Assembly: GCA_025201805.1 (NCBI GenBank)
Contig: MU619327.1
Span: 44,462-93,796 of the forward strand
Length of the DNA: 49,335 bases
Source of the DNA: Parasitella parasitica
Lineage: Eukaryota; Mucoromycota; Mucoromycetes; Mucorales; Mucoraceae
Direction of reading: 5' to 3'
The notes below the pieces were generated by a model, which saw only the letters and a list, made by a program, of their open reading frames with translations, did no database searches and had not been told where the DNA came from. This document shows positions 39,887-49,335 of the stretch, one piece after another. The position numbers and the translations under genes are program-made. Position 1 is the stretch's first letter. Every line of letters begins with the position of its first letter.

Positions 39887-42800
39887 TTACAGGGCTTGTT
39901 GCAGTTTATATAAAATACCTTGGCAGAGAGATGCAGAACACAAAAGGCCATGCTGGAAAGAAACAGCACTGGGCTCTGTCTTTTGATCCGACACACCCCA
40001 ACGATCAACGTGCCCTGCTTCGGATGAGAATATCCAAGTTTCCAGAGACTCTAATAAGTCAGCAAACTGCTCAAATGGAGTAAACTTGAATTGCTGTGCG
40101 ACCTTAATCGGCTTCATGTCCTCAGACGATGGCTCTACTGGCTGCTGTTGTGGTAGTTGGACTAGATAAGGTTGGGGGGTAATGAATGTATCAGCAGATG
40201 TGGCGCGAGAAGAGTAAAATAAATGATGGTATGCTGCATCGGATACACAAATGGTTGCTCTGTCTGTAAACCGAATATCAATTGCGTGCATGGAAGAGAA
40301 CATAACGCGCACTGAATCATACGCACGTGGTATAATCGATATTTTGCCAATCTCGCCCTTTTGAGCACATTCAACTTCCAAACGCTCAAGACAAGCCATT
40401 AGGGGCAAAGTCTGGAATAAAATCTGGGGGGGAGGGGGGGGGGAAAGAGAACCGCTAGTATCCATATTCACTAAAGCTTAGAAAGCTGTCCCTACTTACT
40501 TGCACAAAGTGTATCAGGTCTTTCTTTTCGTTCAAAACGTCTCTCAAAAAACTAGCGATTCGCCAATGCGGATTGCGTGAATTCAAAGTTGGAAGTGTTG
40601 TTGGTTTAGTCTTAGCCGTGTCGTCCGCTGTGTCAAGCTCGATATTATATTGTCGTGGATGTCCTACACCGGTAGAGGACCATTTGATTTTACATTTTAA
40701 GTCCTGCAAAAACGCATTAATTCTGATAGATCAGAGTAATGTCTTGATAAAAGGTGACCTACTTTGGCATAGGAAAAGGATAATTCCTGCAGATTGGTTG
40801 GGTTGAACGATAGCTCTTCTTTGTATTTCTTGAACCAGACAGATGCCACTAAATAAAGACGATGTCTGCTCAGTATACCAACCCAAACGTAACCTGCCAG
40901 TCTACTCACTTTGTCGGGTTAAGTTTGCCATCATAAAAAGCCTTTCCCAATCCATCAAAAACTTATCAATGCAAGTGTCAATGTTGGGATATGTGAAAGA
41001 GAGAACATTGGTTGCTTTGTCCAGAGAAATATGGTCGTCTAAACCACTTTCTTGAAGCTGCAAATGTTTCCAATCAAACTTGTCCTGCACAACTACATAG
41101 CAATCACCACGCCCACAATCCCACCAGCCAAAGGAACGGATCAGTACGTCATTTTTCATCGATGGTAAAAGCTTTTCAATCCAGGAAATAGTTTCTAATG
41201 GCTTCTCTAGTTTAGTGCCATCATCAGCAAAATAATATGCGCATGTTTTGAGGAGATCTCTTTGCGGTACACAAACAACTTCCATTTTGTCGGCAGCAGG
41301 GTGATTCATCACCTGGGTTTCCGTACTAGATAGTGATTGCAAAAGTGGTCGCATGTGGTATTTTAAAGAACCCTTGAACGCCTGCAGCTGTAATTCAATC
41401 ATTCGATTGGTAATATACGCTCTGCATAATGAGTCCAATTTTGCCAAAAATCGCAAATCAATGGAGAGGCTGAAGAGATGATTAATTGGGCAAACAAAAC
41501 TGCCTCACTTTTGATATCTTACTTGTCAACTTTGGCCAAGGAAATAGATTCGCCCTCCTCCTTGCGTACGGACATTCTTCTTCGCCTCTTTATATCTTCT
41601 TTTGTTGATGGATTGTCTTTTTCATCAGCGTCTATCTTTCTTTTATGTGTGTTTGCTGCTGAGGCGTCGTCTATATTTTTATTAGTTGATTTTTCGATAA
41701 ATTGATCCTTCCAAACTTGATTGCAATCGAAATGCGCCAAATCCACGATAGCTTGATAGAGACCATTTTGATCATAGGTTTTACTACAAGAGAAAAACAG
41801 TTAGTTTTCCAAAGCTCCCCCCCCCTCGTCCTCGACACGCAGCTTGCGAATCATACTTTATACAACAAAGCCATGCTTTGAACTTGTTTCTAACGGTTGC
41901 AATCACAAAATACCAATCTTCGAATTGTGAAAATTGAAGAAACATGCAATGCGATGGATATTTTGTGTTGTTTGCCGTTGTTATTGTTGCTGTTGCAGAG
42001 TCCATGAGGACATCGCCGAACAATTTTTGCAAATCCTCTGAGCGAAGATTCATTTGTGATGGGTGATATGGTTGCAAGTTGAGTTGCTTGGCAAGTGAAA
42101 TCACCTCTCGAACAACTACTTCCGATCGTAACCACAACAAGTGTCGAGCAATATCTTCTGGATCGTTGTTGAGCCTTTCCTCTAAACCTCTCAATTTGAC
42201 TACACAAATTTAGTTGGTAATCCACGAAATATTAAAATAAATAATACTTACAGTCGCCTTCACTGCAGCCATCACCTGCCTCAGATGCTTTCACTCTACC
42301 AGTACGGGCATCGCATTCAATGCTAATGTATCTTTGATGACGATAACGCACAACTAATGACGGCAGCTTGTTTTCTGTTGTTCCCAAAAAAAAAAAAATT
42401 TAGCTCTCTTGACAAAATGCAATTCAAGTATCATAAAAAAATACCATCTTCAACTGATGATGATTGCAAACTATCTAGTGTATCATCATCAGCTAGTTGC
42501 AGCCCATTTTCTTCCAGGAATTTCTTTTGCGAGGTCAATAACTCTCGGAACTTGTCAATAATACATTTGCCGTGGTAATTTGTTACGTGCAAAACTAACC
42601 GTTCAAGGTTTAAATTCGACGAATCAAGCAATTTCTTTTCGGTATGAAGGTTTGAGCTGTCGTCCCAGAGAACGCCCAGATAGTTTTTTGGGTATTTCAA
42701 AGACGATAACACTCTTGGCTGATCAGTTGCAGTTAGATCTGATAAAGAAATGGATGCACCAATGCCAGCTTTTTGAATCAATCCTTTTAATTCATCACGT

Positions 42801-43759
42801 ACTGCCGCCGCCACATTCTCGGGTTGTGGTTGCTGATCTGGATAGCCGACACATATTTCGACCACTGTACTTTTAATGGTCTTCGAATTAGCTTGTGGGC
42901 GAGCCCAATGAGCAGCAGGTGATCCACCTCGCCAGTAAACTACAGTGAGTTTTGTTCTTTCTTGGTTCATTTGCACTTTTAGCTGATTCATCCATCGTGT
43001 TTTTGCAAGCATGGCCGCTTGAATATATAGAATTTCAAGTTGCATATTGAGACAGCAAAGGTGAAGGTAATCGTACATGTTGACAAGAGGGAAGAAGAGT
43101 TTTGTAGGTTCGTCAGTATTAGGTGGCACAAGTTGCTTTTGCGCATTAACGCGAAGATGTTGTTTTTGATTGTCATTCAAGGTTATGTCGACATCCTCTG
43201 AGGCTCCACGAACTGAGGTTGCCTGAACAAACACATCCAGCGAAACAATCCACCATCTTCTGTCGTTACTGTGACCCATCAATGTCAATGCAACTTCGAA
43301 CTCGTTTTTTATCGAAAAGTAAATCCTGCCATTTTCTATCTCCCAATGTGAGTATACGAGCGTACTCCTTTTGTAAAAAGTGGGGGTTATAGTTACCAAT
43401 TCGATATTTTCGCATTGGAGACGGCAAAACCTCAGTAGTTATCATTCGCATCCTAATCACATCGTTCATATTATGGAATGTCTCTAGCACTTCTTCATCC
43501 GTTAGTGGCGTAGGTGTCAACATGTCCTAGAGAATTGCCAGAAAATACATCAGTCAGTCGCTCAATTTATCAGACAAACAATCCTTTACTTTGATTTTTG
43601 TGGGCATGCGCTGATAGGTCCCTGTTGTCAAAATATCAACAGCCGTTGGTATATCGAAATTTCGTAATCTAGCTGCTGGTAATTCAGTATAAATTTTGTG
43701 AAGAAAGTCGACAGTGGACGTAAATATTTGGTTTTGATTTGCTAAAAATGCCATGATAT

Positions 43760-43833
<74 letters not shown>

Positions 43834-44291
43834 TAAATTTCGTGTCGAGTTTGGTTTACGATGAATTACCTGGCACATCTGTATGTCATCTGCATTCTCG
43901 GCCCACTTGACTAGTACAAGCAACTTCAAGAACTGTTTCCTTACAAATGTTGTGTAGGTCAATATCTGTCGTTTTTTTTCCACATCGCCCATGGATGGTA
44001 GTCTGCGTAGATGCGTAAGAATAACAAAGAAAGCTACAAGGCTGCAGAAACTTACGTTTCACTCAATGTCACTAAATCAGCATGAGCCTTGTGGATCAAC
44101 TTTCCAATCAACGCCTTCAAAGGTACCATGCTAGCCATTTCTACAGGTAAAACCACTCTTTCATCATCTCCAGCGTCTTTGATGGTCTCCTGAACAGCGT
44201 TCAAGGGCTTTCCATTTATCTCTTCATGTTTAGTATATCCATTTGTCTTTGTTGATTCTGTATCTTCTGTGGGTGACAATGTTGGTTGCAT
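39887..44291 (-). CDS. MED14: Mediator tail/scaffold subunit Med14 (Rgr1)
   Basis: Scaffold subunit of the Mediator of RNA polymerase II transcription. Twelve exons: 44291-44056, 44002-43870, 43760-43590, 43526-43397, 43335-42445, 42374-42252, 42199-41857, 41783-41523, 41469-40910, 40848-40763, 40703-40500 and 40423-39887 (3675 nt, 1224 aa). The N-terminal Med14 domain is clear: LPVEMASMVPLKALIGKL, then LPSMGDVEKKR across the first splice, FLKLLVLVKWAENA, and NIMAFLANQNQIF after intron 2. Further conserved pieces are MRKYRIENGRIYFSIKNEFE (joined by splicing) and NEFEV...RRWWIVSLDVF. The rest is divergent, with a basic acid-mixed insert KRKID...IKRRRRMS near residue 740. Intron 2 is mostly a 70-nt poly(A) run abutting the acceptor; intron 11 has a poly-C acceptor tract. 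Confidence 0.95.
43762..43831 (-). repeat. Poly(A) tract of 70 nt in Med14 intron 2
   Basis: Uninterrupted T on the plus strand, A on the gene strand. It ends directly at the AG acceptor (43761), so the intron has no polypyrimidine tract on the coding strand. Confidence 0.95.
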
Positions 44292-44716
44292 ACTCTTATA
44301 AACACAAATAAATGGTTATTTCGCGAAAAAAAAAAAGCAAGTGAGCAACAAAATGTTGGTTGGTTTCTTTTTTATTTGCAAAAAAGAGCTTCACCCTACG
44401 TCACCCCAGCCTGTTCAGAAGCATTTTGGACATCAGAGAGCAGAAATCAGTACGAGAGACGATATGTCTCATGAACAGAAAGTATGCATGATTACAGAGA
44501 TTAATCGAACACACCTTTAGGTCCATCAACTTGTTGGGAAATTTCTAGGATGACCAAAATTCTAGTTTTGTTTCGATGAGTCCTCATTGGTTTGGTTTGG
44601 TTTGGTTGTTTTCTTGCGTTTTCTTGTGTTTTCTTCTGTGAAATTCTTTTTTTTTTAAAAGGCAAAAAAGCACACGTTTCTGCTTCTTTCAACTATACAA
44701 AAATCTCAATATTGAC
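44292..44716. other. Divergent promoter region, MED14 and TVP38
   Basis: About 425 bp between the Med14 start (-) and the Tvp38-like start (+). It contains a ttggtttggtttgg mini-repeat near 44590-44606 and short homopolymers; nothing else specific. Confidence 0.45.
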
Positions 44717-45596
44717 ATGGTTTCTGCAAAGAAATTTGCCCATCTAACTGTTCTTCTATTAGCAAACACAATTACAGTTGCTTACATCTACAAGTACCAT
44801 AAAGACGATGTCCTGGAAGGTAACAAAAAAAAAAAAAAAAGGATGAAGCAATGCAAGAAATAAAATAATTCTAAACCTCGAGCATACACATTAAGCTATA
44901 CAAAATACAGCAGTTCGCCTGAGAGCTATGCCGTACAGCCCTTTAATAATGATACTTCTGACCTGTCTCTGTGCAAATCCTCCCATGCTGGGGCATGCCT
45001 TCTGTATTACTATGTGTGGATATATATTTGGTTTTCCTAAAGGATGTCTTCCTGCCGCTTGTGGCACCTTCTTGGGCGGCATTGTCACATTTACTGTAGT
45101 AAGGAAAATGAATCTTGGTCGCTTCATTAGAAAAATATCAATCAGAAAGCAAGAGACATTCAATGCCATGTCAATTGCCATTAGCCAAGGAGGCTTCAAG
45201 ATAGCTTTCTTGATCCGCATCTGTCCTCTTCCTTGGCAAGTGTCCAGCGCCATCTTGTCGCTTTGCGATGCTGTAAGCTTCAAAACTTATTGTTCAGCGG
45301 CTTTTCTGGTTTCTTTTAAAACAGGCATAGAAGTCTGGATTGGGTCGCAATTAGCAACGTTAACCGACGGCACCTTGCCGCCTGAAGCACATAAAGTTGC
45401 ATTAATAACAATGGGTGTTGGGATGACTGTTCTTGTTATTGTTGCGCTATGGCTGTATAGGTTGACAATGCGACAGGTGCAAGAAATGCAAGGAACCACT
45501 GGCACTGTCCATGACGAACAGATGGCCTTATTACACAATCACCTGGAGCAAGAGGCTGTATCAGACCTAAATGTAAAAATATCGACTATCGCTTAA
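44717..45596 (+). CDS. TVP38: Tvp38/TMEM64 (VTT/DedA superfamily) membrane protein
   Basis: Two exons: 44717-44819 and 44911-45596 (789 nt, 262 aa). Starts with a hydrophobic segment (FAHLTVLLLANTITVAYIY). The second exon carries the VTT domain: a re-entrant-like CANPPMLGHAFCITMCGYIF, GFPKGCLPAACGTFLGGIV, then RKMNLGRF, FLIRICPLPWQVSSAIL and FKTYCSAAFLVSFKTGIEVWIG, and a last membrane span (VALITMGVGMTVLVIVALWL). A hydrophilic tail follows. Family members are Golgi/ER membrane proteins (yeast Tvp38 in Tlg2 vesicles; relatives act as lipid scramblases). The phase-1 junction makes EAVRLRAM. Family level is confident; the yeast ortholog name is less so. Confidence 0.85.
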
Positions 45597-45779
45597 TCTT
45601 TTTTGCTATTTATTGTATATTCCCCATTGATTTGCCGATATTGTGTATAAAAGCTAAAGACTAATATTATGTCATTTTTCGAGATAATCATCCTCGATTG
45701 ACTACATGGTAGAGCAATTCAAACTCTTTTGTCTTTTAATGAGTAAAAATATCATGCATTTTAGCTAGTCAGTCTGAAA

Positions 45780-46260
45780 GCTTGAATAGTCTTGAAACTG
45801 CTGCTTCTCCAACTTGAAAGCCTATTTTCCACAGACATAAATGCCCCTGTTAAGTTTCAACAGAGATATGACTGGGAAGTTAAACGGTTAAACTCTGATC
45901 TAGATTTCGAGACTAACTGCATCTTCATTGATAAAACAGCATTACACATCAATTTGAAAAGAGCAATGGAAAAGCGGAGAGGATTCATCATTGAGACACC
46001 TACAACAAAAAGCAAACAACGACGATCCTAGGCGCCTTATCATTCACTATTTGGTCAAAAGTAAGAAGACCGTAACAGGCTTCTGGGGAGACAAAAAAAA
46101 GTTGTTGCGCACAACTAAAGCAATTCACCATATGGATACAGCGGAGGGGCCAGTCGGACGGGTTATTCTTTGTCTTTATTGATTTTATTGGGGTTATACA
46201 TGAGTCTTTCGACGTTCTTCATCTTTCTGATTTGGGGAGCAATCACTGTCTTGTACATTT
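45780..46260 (+). pseudogene. Decayed Tc1/IS630-type transposase
   Basis: Frame 1 reads QQRYDWEVKRLNSDLDF, CIFIDKTALHINLKRAM and ETPTTKSKQ, resembling the first catalytic-Asp region of Tc1/mariner-IS630 transposases common in Mucorales. After a frame slip the second frame gives TTTILGALSFTIWSKVRRP, then a stop and further altered sequence. Frameshifts and stops show it is dead. Neither terminal inverted repeats nor the rest of the DDE domain could be assigned. Confidence 0.5.
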
Positions 46261-46289
46261 TAATTAAAGCAAGCTCCTCGATGTTTCTG

Positions 46290-46680
46290 TCATGGCTCCT
46301 CAGGAGCCTCTCGATTAGCAGAAATTAGCTCATTGAGACTTTTCTTGTCTTTTTTGGGCGACTTCTTCTCTAAGGCGGCCCCTTTGCAATCAGTAATTTT
46401 GTCAACCAAAAATTTCTCATCATACAAATAGCCTTTTCCACACAGTCGTGACATTTGCATGAAGATTCTGCTTGCACCGTAATTAAATTTGATGTCCTTC
46501 AATCTTTGCAAAGCAAGATTTTTGTAATATTAAATACTGAGCAGCATTTGCTGCAGCGTTTTCTTTTCTGACCTTGTGTATTGACCATGTAATACCAGAT
46601 AGACAAACTTGAAGCAAATAATGGCATGCATTTTTCTTAATAAAACCAGATAAAAAACTGAAGACTTTTATTGGCATAAG
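46290..46680 (-). pseudogene. Frame-broken coding relic
   Basis: Two minus-strand frames join into one protein-like run. The upstream one includes HGQYTRSEKKTLQQM; the downstream one reads QRLKDIKFNYGASRIFMQMS, then RLCGKGYLYDEKF and a Lys-rich end. The frameshift and lack of a start make it a relic. The neighbouring transposase fragment suggests mobile-element origin, but I cannot name the family. Confidence 0.4.
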
Positions 46681-47582
46681 ATACGATCCTAATCAATGTT
46701 CACCAACATAACATCTGATGTTTGACAAGAAGTGACAAACGGTATTCAATCTCGACATTTCCAGGGCAGACCTATTCTTCTATTTTACATTGAAAAGAAG
46801 ATTGGGTAGGATGTCTCCCCAAAATTCTGCGACCTGATCTTATTGCAATTGTTGTGCCAGAAAGGCATGAGATTAAGCAATTATTAGATTGGTAATTCTT
46901 TGTGTAAAATGACAAGGAACAAGCTATTAATGTACAATAGAACATGTAATAAACATGGTATTACATACCAAGTTCAATGTTTAACCATGATGACAAATAG
47001 TATTACAATAAATATAATCTAGTATAAAAAGATGGCATTTTCTTATCAATAAAGTCATTAGTTTTCGTGTCTGATTTTATTTTTATAAAGTTATACATTT
47101 TTTGAGCAGATCATATTTATATATCCTCTGCGCATAACAGTAATCTTTGAATATTTTAGAATTTTGCAAGAGGTTCAAGTAAACCTTGTAGCTTATTCCT
47201 TGTTTGCAAAAGAATTACCAATAATTAATATCATGATCCTTATATTATACCTAAGTTAGATATCCCATATACAGCTTTTCAATGGATACAAAATAGTAGT
47301 AAATAAGTTCTAAAGATCATATCGAGATACAAGGGTAAGTTTATAGCGTTACCTTTGCTAATAATGTCATCTCTAGCCTAAACCTTACACATATCGTATA
47401 GATCTATATTATAAATCTTATTCACTATGCACATATGTAGTTTACATCAATTTAAGGTTACTGGACTATTCTAGAAGTAAAATGTAAATCATTATGATAA
47501 ATCAATTTCTCATTTAGCATTGACTTGGCGCTATCTGGAAACAACAATTGCGTCCATGTTTTTATCGATATCTATAGAGTTA
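46681..47582. other. AT-rich, no gene seen
   Basis: About 900 bp of strongly AT-rich DNA without coding signal or obvious repeat structure. Confidence 0.5.
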
Positions 47583-47890
47583 TCAGATGACATCACAAAT
47601 TTTCATATCAGGAATTGCATATAATCGATGATAGGCTTCGATAAAGAACAAAATAAACACTGTGTTGTGCGCCACAAGAACAGGCATGATCATCGCTATA
47701 TGAGCATAACTTGCTTTCCACTGGGCCATGTCTCTATCAAAAGTTATCTGGATCAAACGTTTTCCGGATTTCTGTATCGGAGTTTGAAATTTAATCACGT
47801 GTTTTTTGATGATTTTGTGGACCGTATAACCATAGTTGGGCCATTCTTGAAAATAAGCATTTAATTGAGCAGGTTTGAGAATTTAATTCA
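47583..47890 (-). pseudogene. Coding relic, copy A of dispersed family
   Basis: Open minus-strand frame of about 100 codons without an ATG at its head (NAYFQEWPNYGYTVHKIIKK, then ITFDRDMAQWKASYAHIAMI and FILFFIEAYHRLYAIPDM), ended by TGA. Part of it aligns with 20650-20730, where the frame is interrupted. Probably a fragment of a repeated, mobile-element-derived gene. Confidence 0.45.
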
Positions 47891-47893
47891 GTG

Positions 47894-47919
47894 ATTTGGG
47901 TGCCCAAGGGCACCCAAAT
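47894..47919. repeat. Perfect hairpin, 12-bp stem and 2-nt loop
   Basis: atttgggtgccc, aa, gggcacccaaat. The stem is fully complementary and its GC-rich core stands out in AT-rich surroundings. It lies just outside the coding relic at 47583-47890. Confidence 0.9.
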
Positions 47920-48490
47920 TTTAAGGGGTATTTGACATTTTTGAAAAATTTATTTGGAATAATTATATAAATAAAGAATAGGAATAGAGGTAAAAGAAAT
48001 TAATTTGCTTATGAATTGTGGAAAATGTATTTAAAGATTTATGCAGGAATCTTCACCCCTCATTGTTAGTTAAAATTTAGCGTTTAAGCATGGTAATGGC
48101 TGATAAGAGCTTTGTCTATTTGTTTTGAGCTGCTTAACATGTCTTCCAGTGCAGCTTTCTTGTCTGCATTTTCCACATTTTGTCATGAACTGGCTGGGGG
48201 TAGAGGGCAAGGTAGTGCAGAGTGATATCAGGGAGATACTTTACGATTAATGTTTGCTTGATTGCTTGTATTTTGAATGTTTATTGATATAAATATAACA
48301 AGATAACTGATGAGGAGAGAATGAAAGATGTGTCCAAGTGGCAGGTATTTATAAGAAAGAAAAGTGCAAGACTATTAATACATGAAACGTATTAACATCT
48401 GATTTATCTGATAGAGTGCAGCTGATGTTGCTGATTATGCATGCAGGTGGGCGTGGGTACATGAATTGGCCTTTGTTATGCATGGTTGTA
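47920..48490. other. AT-rich, no gene seen
   Basis: Non-coding stretch between the hairpin and the last ORF; no clear motif. Confidence 0.45.
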
Positions 48491-49321
48491 TCATGTGAGT
48501 GTTTCAGGCATTCGTTTGTATGTTTCAAGACTGTGCATGCATGATGTTGATTCAGATGATGTTTGTTTATATGTTTCAGAACTGCGCATGCATGATGTTT
48601 TTCCCATGGTTATTACTGACGTTAGTTGATTCATGACACATTTGTTGATACAAAAAAATCTTTTGGAGCTTCCTGGACATTCGTCGATCTTGCAAACCGT
48701 GCAGTGTCTTTTTCTTTTTTTACTTGCAAAATTAACAGACAAAGAAGAAGTGATGTTACGCGGCAAAGGTAAAGAAAGCGAGCTTGAGATCTGTCTGGAG
48801 TGATACAAAGGTAAAATTTTTGGTAATTTAGAGGTCAAAGGTGAGAGTATACCAGCAGGAAAGTGTTGTTGTTGTGGAGCAGTAGGTGCTGACAAAGTCG
48901 GAATCGAAGTGTCAAACCTTGATGCATCTTCGACAAGTGCACGGACAGATTGAGATATTGCAATATTTTTCAAGACAGTGTTCCCATATTTTTCACGATC
49001 TTCTACAATGTTGTAGTAGGCTCTTAGATGACCAGGAGTTTTGTAATAAATATTGCTGTTTGCAAGACAATACTTGGTGTTCCATATGAAGGCAAACAAA
49101 TGGAAGTCTGGTTTTTTCGCATTGAATGGTTGATATATCTGCGTATCTTCATGGTTTTGTGTTTTCAAAAGTGTTTCAAACAGAAAATTTTCTTCGTTTG
49201 TGTGCACTGCCGCAACTGCGTAAAGTGTACCTTGACAACTGGAAAGAAATTGATACATAAATTTGCTTTTAGAGTATCCGATCGGTGGCAGTCGAATGGT
49301 AGACAAGGATGCAAGTTCCAT
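48491..49321 (-). CDS. ORF near the window edge with CxxC...CPG zinc-knuckle-like motif
   Basis: Single open frame of 276 aa from ATG 49321, only 14 nt from the end of the window, so upstream exons or promoter are not visible. The N-terminal 120 residues look folded (RLPPIGYSKSKFMYQFLSSC, FHLFAFIWNTKYCLANSN). A Ser/Pro/Gln linker and a basic patch KKRKRHCTVCKIDECPGSSK follow, with more cysteines after it. Such small C-terminal zinc-knuckle-like motifs occur in DNA-binding proteins of fungal repeat families, which with the relics next door suggests a mobile-element gene. The C-terminus is a 17-residue tandem duplication (TSCMRSSETYK / TSCMHSLETYK). Function not known. Confidence 0.45.
   Translation of the reverse strand: MELASLSTIRLPPIGYSKSKFMYQFLSSCQGTLYAVAAVHTNEENFLFETLLKTQNHEDTQIYQPFNAKKPDFHLFAFIWNTKYCLANSNIYYKTPGHLRAYYNIVEDREKYGNTVLKNIAISQSVRALVEDASRFDTSIPTLSAPTAPQQQHFPAGILSPLTSKLPKILPLYHSRQISSSLSLPLPRNITSSLSVNFASKKRKRHCTVCKIDECPGSSKRFFCINKCVMNQLTSVITMGKTSCMRSSETYKQTSSESTSCMHSLETYKRMPETLT
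48513..48600. repeat. 51-bp tandem duplication
   Basis: tatgtttcaagactgtgcatgcatgatgtt and tatgtttcagaactgcgcatgcatgatgtt are offset by 51 bp. They lie in the 3' end of the last ORF and preserve its frame (17 codons per unit). Confidence 0.8.
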
Positions 49322-49335
49322 AATCCTTTTTTTGT

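Noticed and set aside
43684-43992. Open frame with an internal poly-lysine run
   Set aside because: Same cause: it reads through the poly(A) of Med14 intron 2.

Overview
The window is nuclear DNA of a filamentous fungus, most likely an early-diverging Mucoromycota (Mucorales-like) species. Basis: the genes are eukaryotic with many short GT-AG introns (mostly 50-80 nt, a few of 38-42 nt). They include fungal families (Rsc7, Pfa4, Pet117, Isa1, an Est1-type PIN protein). Intergenic DNA is AT-rich with long homopolymers. I cannot name the species from sequence alone. No bacterial, organellar or viral block, rRNA, convincing tRNA or CRISPR array was seen.

Left gene block (1.4-19.5 kb): a secreted protein of unknown function (-), ribosomal protein eL14 (+), an Est1/SMG6-type protein with a PIN domain (-), a DUSP-type ubiquitin-specific protease (-), the histone H3K36 methyltransferase Set2 (-), the mitochondrial Fe-S assembly protein Isa1 (+) and an unrecognised low-complexity protein with a compact C-terminal domain (+). 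Exon-intron structures could be rebuilt for all multi-exon genes. The summed exons are a multiple of three each time and the junctions restore family motifs.

Middle gene-poor region (19.5-31 kb): about 11 kb carrying only two confident genes, an ML-domain (Npc2-like) secreted lipid-binding protein (+) and a four-finger C2H2 protein (-). The rest holds decayed coding fragments, a diverged tandem repeat of about 170 bp, small minisatellites and a 5'-truncated ORF followed by a poly(A) run.

Right gene block (31.4-45.6 kb): a hypothetical basic protein (-), Pet117 (+), a ubiquitin-like-eS31 fusion (-), Rsc7 (+), Ubc7 (-), Tim23 (+), the palmitoyltransferase Pfa4 (-), Mediator subunit Med14 (-) and a Tvp38/TMEM64 membrane protein (+). 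Several neighbours converge tail to tail with gaps of 57-184 nt. The last 3.7 kb is again repeat-like, with a decayed Tc1/IS630-type transposase, other coding relics, a perfect 12-bp hairpin and an ORF near the window edge that may belong to a mobile element.

The genes are housekeeping in character and form no single pathway, though chromatin and transcription (Set2, Rsc7, Med14), ubiquitin (USP, Ubc7, Ubl-eS31) and mitochondria (Isa1, Pet117, Tim23) recur. The most unusual item is the ribosomal eS31 precursor: its ubiquitin half has lost most residues that make ubiquitin work.
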